Source: Lysobacteraceae bacterium (GTDB lineage: Bacteria > Pseudomonadota > Gammaproteobacteria > Xanthomonadales > Xanthomonadaceae). From it: DNA of 64,000 nucleotides. The translations under genes were made by a program, and so were the position numbers. Under the pieces are notes generated by a model that saw only the letters and a list, made by a program, of their open reading frames with translations, searched no databases and was not told where the DNA came from. Shown here one piece after another: positions 58,576-64,000 of this stretch (the stretch's first letter is position 1; every line of letters begins with the position of its first letter). The DNA lies in the NCBI GenBank assembly GCA_023954075.1, contig JAMLIV010000018.1:1-64000 (forward strand), read 5' to 3'.

Positions 58576-59336
58576 TGGGCTGCCACGTCGGCAGCGGCGT
58601 GCAGACCTTCGATGTAGCTGGCCAGCGCCTGGACCTCCTGGTCGGTCAGCTGCCGGGCCACGTCCACCATGACCGTGTTGGCGTTGTCGCCCGCGCCCCA
58701 GGCCACGCCGGAGCGGAACGATTCGAGCTGCTTGACGGTGTAGGTCGCGTGCTGGCCGCCGAGCGCCGGATAGCCGCTGAGCGGATTGCCCTGGCCGCTC
58801 GGGCCATGGCAGGACAGGCAGGCCGGGATGCCGCGCGGGGTATCTCCGCCGCGATACAGCGCCTGGCCGACCTCGTAGAAGGAACGCCCATCGTCCAGCT
58901 TGCTGTCGTCGGCGATGCCGGCCGTGATGGTGAGCGTGGCGTAGTAGGCACCCAGGTCGCGCATGTCCTGCGGGGTGAGCCCGGCCGACATGCCGAGCAT
59001 GACCGGATCCACGCGGGTGCCGTCCTGGAACATGGCGAGCTGGCGCGCGGCATAGGCCTCGTGCTGCCCGGCGAGCTTGGGATACATCGGGATCATGGAG
59101 TTGCCGTCCATGCCGTGGCAGGCCGCGCAAACCGCCGACTTGGCCTCGCCTGCCGCCGCGTCGCCGGGCAGGGCCGGGCCGTGTGCGTCGGTCAGCACCT
59201 CGGCCGGGGCCGGTTCGGCCTCGGGCGCGGCGGTGACTTCCGCGGGCGTGGCGGTGTCCTGTGCGGACGCGGTGAATGCCAGACCCAGGCCGAGGGCCAG
59301 CGCGACGACCATGCCACAATAGCAACGCAGGTTCAT
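58572..59336 (-). CDS. Diheme cytochrome c4
   Basis: The 254-residue protein has a signal peptide ending at TASAQ, an Ala/Glu/Pro-rich spacer (about residues 27-55) and two cytochrome c domains with heme sites VCAACHGMDGN and PACLSCHGPSG. Distal methionines lie in the usual MYPKLAGQHEAY-type region and later. Cytochrome c4 passes electrons to terminal oxidases such as cbb3. It heads the dsbA cluster and is divergent from engB, as is common in Xanthomonadales. Confidence 0.92.
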   Translation of the reverse strand: MNLRCYCGMVVALALGLGLAFTASAQDTATPAEVTAAPEAEPAPAEVLTDAHGPALPGDAAAGEAKSAVCAACHGMDGNSMIPMYPKLAGQHEAYAARQLAMFQDGTRVDPVMLGMSAGLTPQDMRDLGAYYATLTITAGIADDSKLDDGRSFYEVGQALYRGGDTPRGIPACLSCHGPSGQGNPLSGYPALGGQHATYTVKQLESFRSGVAWGAGDNANTVMVDVARQLTDQEVQALASYIEGLHAAADVAAQ

Positions 59337-59537
59337 GTGTGTGCTCCGCAAAGAAGTGTGTTCCGGTCTGCGCGTCGGGACGCTGCTGCCCGGGGATCGG
59401 GCGCGTTGCGGTCGCCGCCTGCGGGCGGCAACCTTCGCGATCCGGGCAAGCGACAGCGGGTGCTCCACCCGACGACGCAGAAACGCAGGAATTATTCCAG
59501 TCGGCCGGTAGCCGGTCAAACCAGAGACGATCCTTAG

Positions 59538-60146
59538 ATGTCCCCACCCAACCTGCTGCGCACCGCGCACTACCTCAAAAGCGTGCACGAACTTCACCAG
59601 TTGCCGCCGGACGACAGCCGCGAGGTGGCGATCGCCGGTCGCTCCAACGCCGGTAAATCCAGCGCAATCAACGCCATTTGCGACCAGAACGGCCTGGCCC
59701 GCACCAGCAAGACCCCCGGCCGCACCCAGCAGCTGGTGTATTTCCAGGTGGCCCCGCAGCGCTATCTGGTCGACTTGCCCGGCTACGGCTACGCCAAGGT
59801 GCCGCCTGGTCTGCGCGACCACTGGCGCGGCCTGATCGAGGCCTACTTCCGCACCCGCGCCAGCCTTCAAGGCCTGATGGTGGTGATGGACGTGCGCCAC
59901 CCGCTGCGCGATTTCGACCGGCAGATGCTCGAATACGGCACCGCGCGCGGCCTGGCCTGCCACTGCCTTTTGACCAAGGCCGACAAGCTGCCGCGCGGGC
60001 AGGCGGCGCGCGCCCTGCAGGAAACCCGGCGCGCGGTTGCGCCGGGCGTGGCGGTGCAGCTGTTCTCCGCGACCTCGCACCAGGGCGTGGACGAGGCGCG
60101 CGCGACGCTCACCGGCTGGCTGGCGCTGGGTGACGCGGGCGCGTGA
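59538..60146 (+). CDS. engB: Ribosome biogenesis GTP-binding protein EngB/YsxC
   Basis: The 202-residue GTPase shows AIAGRSNAGKSSAINAI (P-loop), SKTPGRTQQLVYF, YLVDLPGYGYAKVP (G3) and LLTKADKL (G4), typical of EngB/YsxC/YihA. It assists 50S subunit assembly. Start: ATG 59538, giving the conserved FLKSVHELHQLPPD-like N-terminus. It is divergent from cytochrome c4, with 201 bp between the starts. Confidence 0.94.
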   Translation: MSPPNLLRTAHYLKSVHELHQLPPDDSREVAIAGRSNAGKSSAINAICDQNGLARTSKTPGRTQQLVYFQVAPQRYLVDLPGYGYAKVPPGLRDHWRGLIEAYFRTRASLQGLMVVMDVRHPLRDFDRQMLEYGTARGLACHCLLTKADKLPRGQAARALQETRRAVAPGVAVQLFSATSHQGVDEARATLTGWLALGDAGA

Positions 60147-60310
60147 TCCGCGGCCGGCGTCGGTGCTGCATTGCACAAGCGCCGCCGCGCGCCGAACCAC
60201 GCCCCAGGCCGGTTTGACGCGAGTGCTCGCCACCCGCCATCCTCGCGCCTTCATTGCGCCAGCCGTCGGCTGGTTGCGTCCCGTTCACGTATCGATCCGG
60301 AGCCCGGCCC

Positions 60311-61827
60311 ATGAGCTCGACCCCAACCCCGGCGACCGGCGACTCCGCCCAGGCGTCGCTGCCCGCATTCCCGCAAATGCTCGGCCATCCGCGCCCGCTG
60401 TGGATGCTGTTCATGACCGAATTCTGGGAACGCTTTGCGTTCTACGGCATGCGCTGGGCGCTGGCGCTGTACATCGTGGCGCAGTTCTACGCCGGCGACA
60501 GCGCGGGTGAAGCGCCGGCAAGCCGGCTCTACGGCGCGTATCTGGCCCTGGTCTATGCGGCCGCACTGTTCGGCGGCTACGTCGCCGATCGCGTGATCGG
60601 CTACCAGCGCTCGATCCTGCTGGGTGCCATCATCATGGCCGCCGGTCTGTTCATGATCGTCATGCCCAACGAACAGGTCTTCAAGCTGGGTCTGGCCACG
60701 ATCATCGCCGGCAACGGCCTGTTCAAGCCGAACATCTCGACCATGGTCGGCAAACTGTACGCCACCGGCGACGAGCGCCGCGATTCCGGTTTCACCCTTT
60801 TCTACATGGGCATCAACGCCGGTGCCCTGATCGCGCCGATCCTGACCGGCTGGCTGGCCGAGCGCATGTTCGGCGGCTCGCCCGACATGCCGGCGTACAA
60901 GGTGGTGTTCATCGCCTCGGGCATCGGCATGCTGATCAGCCTGGTGTGGTTCTGGTTCGGCCGCAGGCAGCTGGCGGGCATCGGCCGTCCGGCGGAAGGC
61001 AGCGGCGGCATCCAGCGGGTGGTGTTCACCCTGCTGGGCACGCTGGCGGCGATCCCGGTGATCTATTTCCTGCTCGCCATCGACGCCAGCCAGCTGCAGT
61101 GGCTCCTGACCGCGCTGTTCGTGGCGCTGTGCGTGCTGATCCTGCGCGAAGGATTCCGCGACGGCGCGGTGCGGCGCGACATGGCCATCGCGATGCTGAT
61201 CATCTTCGCCTTCAACGTGCTGTTCTGGATCTTCTTCGAACAGGCCGGCAGCTCGTTCAACTTCCTCGCGCAGAACATCGTCAACCGCGACTTCGGCGGC
61301 TGGATCTTCCCGGTCGGCTGGTTCCAGTCGGTCAACTCGCTGGCGATCATCACCCTGGCCCCGGTCGTCGCGTGGATCTGGGTGAAGCTGGGGCGGCCAA
61401 CCCGTCGATTCCGCGCAAGTTCGGCCTCGGGATCATCTTCAACGGCCTGGCCTTCCTGCTGCTGATGATCGCGCTGTCGAGCATGGTCGATCCGCAGACC
61501 CTGAAGATCCCGTTCTGGACGCTGTTCATGGTCTACGTGATCCAGTCCATCGGCGAGCTGTGCCTGTCGCCGATCGGCCTGTCGATGGTGACCAAGCTGG
61601 CGCCGGTGCGCCTGGTCGGCTTCGGCATGGGCGGCTGGTTCCTCTCCACCGCGATCGGCAACAACCTCTCGGGCATCTTCGCCAGCCACGTCAGCGGCGA
61701 AGGCGGCATGAGCGTGGAATCGGCCCTGTCCGGCTACACCTTCGGCTTCTGGGTGCTGCTCGGCTCCGGCGTGTTCCTCTTCCTGATCGCGCCGCTGATC
61801 CAGAAGCTCATGCACGGCGTGAAGTGA
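60311..61827 (+). pseudogene. POT-family proton:oligopeptide symporter, one frameshift
   Basis: The gene encodes 12 or more membrane helices. The POT motif is FMTEFWERFAFYGMRWALALY (about residues 32-52), followed by FKPNISTMVGKLY. Frame one runs to about 61395 (WVKLGRPTRRFRASS is already shifted). The true continuation, AANPSIPRKFGLGIIFNGLAF to LIQKLMHGVK, is in another frame ending at 61827, so the protein needs one missing base near 61391-61395. The full product would be about 505 residues, the normal family length. A sequencing error in a GGGG run is possible; otherwise the C-terminal third is lost. Confidence 0.85.
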
Positions 61828-61888
61828 AGACAGGATGTCTTCATCCCGTGCAGGCCACGGATGGCCACTGGCAGACCATCGATGACTT

Positions 61889-61918
61889 CGGAAACGGCGG
61901 CTCTGGCCGCCGTTTCCG
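61889..61918. terminator. Bidirectional hairpin between POT and marR genes
   Basis: CGGAAACGGCGG (61889-61900) pairs perfectly with CCGCCGTTTCCG (61907-61918) around a 6-nt loop, between convergent genes. It lacks a clear T-run on the plus strand. Confidence 0.6.
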
Positions 61919-61981
61919 TCTGCGCATTCCCGCGACGATGAGCGCCGCGATCGGCGCGCGGGCCGCGGACCGGCCTTGGCG

Positions 61982-62434
61982 TCAGTCGTCCGCCGGCTCG
62001 GGCGAGGGCGCGAGCACATCGAGCAGGCGCACCAGCCAGCGCTGTTCCTCCCGGCTCAGGCGCGCCAGCAGGCGGCGTTCGTGCTCGATCGCCAGCGGCA
62101 CGATCTCGTCGTGCACGCGGCGCCCGGCCGCGCTCAGTCGCAGGCGCGAGGCGCGCCGGTCTTCGCGCGCCGTGGCGCGCAGGACGAAGCCGCGCTCGAC
62201 CAGCGCGGAGAGCGCGCGGCTGACCGCGACCTTGTCCATCGCGGTGCGCTCGGCGACGTCACGCGCGGCCAGACCGTCGTGCCGGCCCAGGATCGCCATG
62301 ACCCGCCACTGCGTCACCGAAAGCCCGAAGCGTTCTTCGTAGTCGGCGGCGATCGCCTGGCTGATGGTGTTGGATGCCACCGACATGCGATAGGGAAGAA
62401 AGTTGGCGAAGTCGAGTGCGGGGCGATGGGGCAT
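61982..62434 (-). CDS. MarR family transcriptional regulator
   Basis: The 150-residue regulator is a MarR-type winged helix: LTVTQWRVMAILGRHDG-like GLSVTQWRVMAILGRHDGLAARDVAERTAMDKVAVSRALSALVERGFV (HTH, about residues 40-85) then the wing RATAREDRRASRLRLSAAGR. It is divergent from hppD, with a GTTTCA-GT-TGAAAC operator candidate in the shared promoter, so it probably represses tyrosine/homogentisate catabolism and itself. Start: ATG 62434; the long open frame upstream crosses hppD antisense and is discarded. Confidence 0.87.
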   Translation of the reverse strand: MPHRPALDFANFLPYRMSVASNTISQAIAADYEERFGLSVTQWRVMAILGRHDGLAARDVAERTAMDKVAVSRALSALVERGFVLRATAREDRRASRLRLSAAGRRVHDEIVPLAIEHERRLLARLSREEQRWLVRLLDVLAPSPEPADD

Positions 62435-62447
62435 GGTGCGTTGCCGA

Positions 62448-62476
62448 TTGCAAATGGTTTCAGTTGAAACTATAAA
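62448..62476 (+). promoter_or_regulatory. hppD promoter with MarR-type operator in the spacer
   Basis: TTGCAA (62448-62453) and TATAAA (62471-62476) are 17 bp apart. The spacer contains GTTTCA-GT-TGAAAC (62457-62470), a perfect 6+6 palindrome. A repressor bound there would block RNA polymerase; effector probably a tyrosine catabolite. Confidence 0.7.
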
Positions 62477-62527
62477 GGCGAATACTTGGCCGGACAATCG
62501 CGGCCTCGTCCACTCCAGGAGAATCCC

Positions 62528-63625
62528 ATGAGCGCCCAACCCGACGCCGGCATGAAGCCGGTCACCTTCGAGAACCCCATGGGCATCGACGGCTTCGAGT
62601 TCGTCGAGTATGCCGCGCCCGCCGGCCAGGCTGGGCTTTTGCACGACTACTTCAGGAAGCTCGGCTTCGTGCAGGTTGCGCGGCACAAGTCCCGCCCGAT
62701 CCACACCTATCGGCAGGGCGACTGCACCTTCCTGATCAACGAGGATCCCGACTCCTTCGCGGCGCGTTTCGCCGCCCAGCACGGCCCCTCGGCCTGCGGT
62801 TTTGCGATCCGCTTCAACAAGCTGGCCGAGTGGGTGCGGGTGCAGGCGCTCAAGAACGGTGCCGAAGCCTTCGACGCGAAGGACGAGTTGTCCAAGGCCG
62901 TGGCTGCGCCGGTGATCAAGGGCATCGGCGGCTGCATGCTGTATCTGGTGGACCGCTACGACGCCAAGGGCACCATCCATGATCCGGACTACGAGTACCT
63001 GCCGGGCGTGGAGCTCATGCCCAAGGGCTTCGGCCTGACCTTCATCGACCACCTCACCCACAACCTCTTCGAGGGGAACATGGCGAAGTGGTCGGACTAC
63101 TACGAGCGCCTGTTCAACTTCCGCGAGATCCGCTATTTCGACATCAAGGGCGCCAAGACCGGCCTCCTGTCCAAGGCCATGACCGCGCCCGACGGCCTGG
63201 TGCGCATCCCGCTCAACGAGTCCTCCGATCCCAAGAGCCAGATCAACGAGTACCTCAACGAGTACAAGGGCGAAGGCATCCAGCACATCGCCTGCTTCAC
63301 CGACGACATCTATGAAACCGTGGAGAAGATGAAGGCGGCCGGCATCGCCTTCCTCGACACGCCCGACGCCTATTTCGACTACGTCGACGAGCGCATTCCC
63401 GGCCACGGCGAAGACCTGCCGCGGCTGCGCAGGAACAGCATCCTCATCGACGCCGATCCGGAGACGAAAAAGCGCCTGCTGCTGCAGATCTTCACCCAGA
63501 ACGCGCTCGGTCCGATCTTCTTCGAGATCATCCAGCGCAAGGGCAACGAGGGCTTCGGCGAGGGCAACTTCCAGGCGCTGTTCGAATCGATCGAGCGCGA
63601 CCAGATGCGGCGCGGCGTGCTGTAA
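62528..63625 (+). CDS. hppD: 4-hydroxyphenylpyruvate dioxygenase
   Basis: The 365-residue Fe(II) dioxygenase converts 4-hydroxyphenylpyruvate to homogentisate. The iron ligands sit in [14 protein letters not shown] (His, about 180), [15 protein letters not shown] (His, about 258) and [21 protein letters not shown] (Glu, about 335). N-terminal [16 protein letters not shown] is family-typical. Start: ATG 62528 with AGGAGAA upstream. It is followed by hmgA, the next step of the pathway. Confidence 0.96.
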   Translation: MSAQPDAGMKPVTFENPMGIDGFEFVEYAAPAGQAGLLHDYFRKLGFVQVARHKSRPIHTYRQGDCTFLINEDPDSFAARFAAQHGPSACGFAIRFNKLAEWVRVQALKNGAEAFDAKDELSKAVAAPVIKGIGGCMLYLVDRYDAKGTIHDPDYEYLPGVELMPKGFGLTFIDHLTHNLFEGNMAKWSDYYERLFNFREIRYFDIKGAKTGLLSKAMTAPDGLVRIPLNESSDPKSQINEYLNEYKGEGIQHIACFTDDIYETVEKMKAAGIAFLDTPDAYFDYVDERIPGHGEDLPRLRRNSILIDADPETKKRLLLQIFTQNALGPIFFEIIQRKGNEGFGEGNFQALFESIERDQMRRGVL

Positions 63626-63752
63626 ACATGAGCCCCTCTCCCGCTGGGGCAAACAGGGCTTTCGAGCGGCGCAGCCGCGAGCCTGCGAGCGCCCGCCGGC
63701 ATGCAAGCCGGTGGGCCGGGGCGCGGGTTTGAAGATCGTGGAGAGGTTGAAG
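63626..63752. repeat. hppD-hmgA spacer with dispersed-repeat remnant
   Basis: The 127-bp spacer contains a CCCCTCTCCCGCTGGGG sequence (63632-63648) resembling the repeats at 52254 and 55542, and a short CCGGC-GCCGG hairpin near 63697-63712. No ORF. Confidence 0.4.
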
Positions 63753-64000
63753 ATGTCACACGCCAATACCTACATGACCGGCTTCGGCAACGAATTCGCC
63801 ACCGAGGCGCTGGCCGGCACGCTGCCGGTCGGGCGCAACTCGCCCCAGCGCGTGGCGCACGGGCTCTACGCCGAGCAGCTCACCGGCACCGCCTTCACCG
63901 CGCCGCGCGCGGCGAACCGGCGCAGCTGGCTGTACCGAATCCGCCCGGCGGCAGTGCACGGAAGGTTCGAGCCGTTCTCCCAGCCTGCGTTCCACAGCGA
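63753..64000 (+). CDS. hmgA: Homogentisate 1,2-dioxygenase, partial (cut by the window edge)
   Basis: The first 82 or so residues are present: [44 protein letters not shown] [20 protein letters not shown]. This matches the N-terminus of HmgA, which opens the homogentisate ring to maleylacetoacetate. The reading frame runs off the right end, so length and the iron-binding part are not visible. GAGAGG lies before the ATG. It follows hppD, forming the tyrosine-degradation operon. Confidence 0.92.
   Translation, partial: MSHANTYMTGFGNEFATEALAGTLPVGRNSPQRVAHGLYAEQLTGTAFTAPRAANRRSWLYRIRPAAVHGRFEPFSQPAFHS

Noticed and set aside
1..64000. CRISPR array
   Set aside because: No regularly spaced direct repeats of suitable length were found; tandem signals were protein repeats or GAATCGG units.

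Overview
This is a GC-rich, gene-dense bacterial chromosome segment. The gene content points to a gammaproteobacterium of the Xanthomonadales/Lysobacterales, probably near Rhodanobacteraceae: a long secreted YD-repeat (Rhs) protein, a secreted protein ending in IFADGFED, an ECF sigma factor/Ser-Thr kinase pair, the engB - cytochrome c4 - dsbA - dsbA cluster, homodimeric aceE, and GAATCGG-type interspersed repeats. This placement is inferred from gene families and was not tested by alignment.

Layout. 1-6.4 kb is an accessory island. An rhs gene on the minus strand carries a polymorphic-toxin tip and a small downstream immunity-like gene, and it is split by a BrnT/BrnA toxin-antitoxin cassette with its own sigma-70 promoter. 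Next to it, a 178-bp inverted-repeat element with an 8-bp target duplication has split a palindrome in front of an HTH regulator. 6.8-14.9 kb holds a two-gene lipoate ligase, a GT-C-like membrane protein, speE, a rhodanese, a lipoprotein, a SulP transporter, msrC, a TfoX C-terminal domain protein and a LOG protein. 15-24.5 kb has two large secreted beta-helix proteins, an OleD-like reductase, cardiolipin synthase and phoBR. Clear Pho boxes precede phoB, and a candidate array precedes the second secreted protein. 24.5-36.3 kb carries a beta-hydroxyacid dehydrogenase, speA, the kinase/sigma pair, hemW, aceE, a frameshifted methyltransferase and sodC. 36.5-41.4 kb is glnE-nhaA-epimerase.

41.5-50.8 kb is the most intriguing block: a surface-type lipase lipoprotein, a DUF1302 outer-membrane protein, a DUF1329 protein, a YCF48-type beta-propeller and an RND/MMPL transporter, all in one direction. 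Together they resemble an envelope-spanning route for a lipid or other hydrophobic substrate whose cargo is unknown. 50.9-64 kb has purine/MTA salvage (MTIP, hpt), nagZ, a CYTH phosphatase, rlmD, tRNA-Ser(UGA) flanked by its own fragments, the thiol-redox/cytochrome c4 cluster, engB, a frameshifted POT transporter, and the start of a tyrosine-degradation operon (hppD, hmgA) controlled by a divergent MarR regulator whose probable operator fills the promoter spacer.

Connections within the window: speA and speE belong to polyamine synthesis, and MTIP would clear the methylthioadenosine made by SpeE. PhoB probably controls its own operon and possibly the neighbouring secreted protein. Most other genes are housekeeping. 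No CRISPR array, integrase, transposase gene or rRNA was seen.
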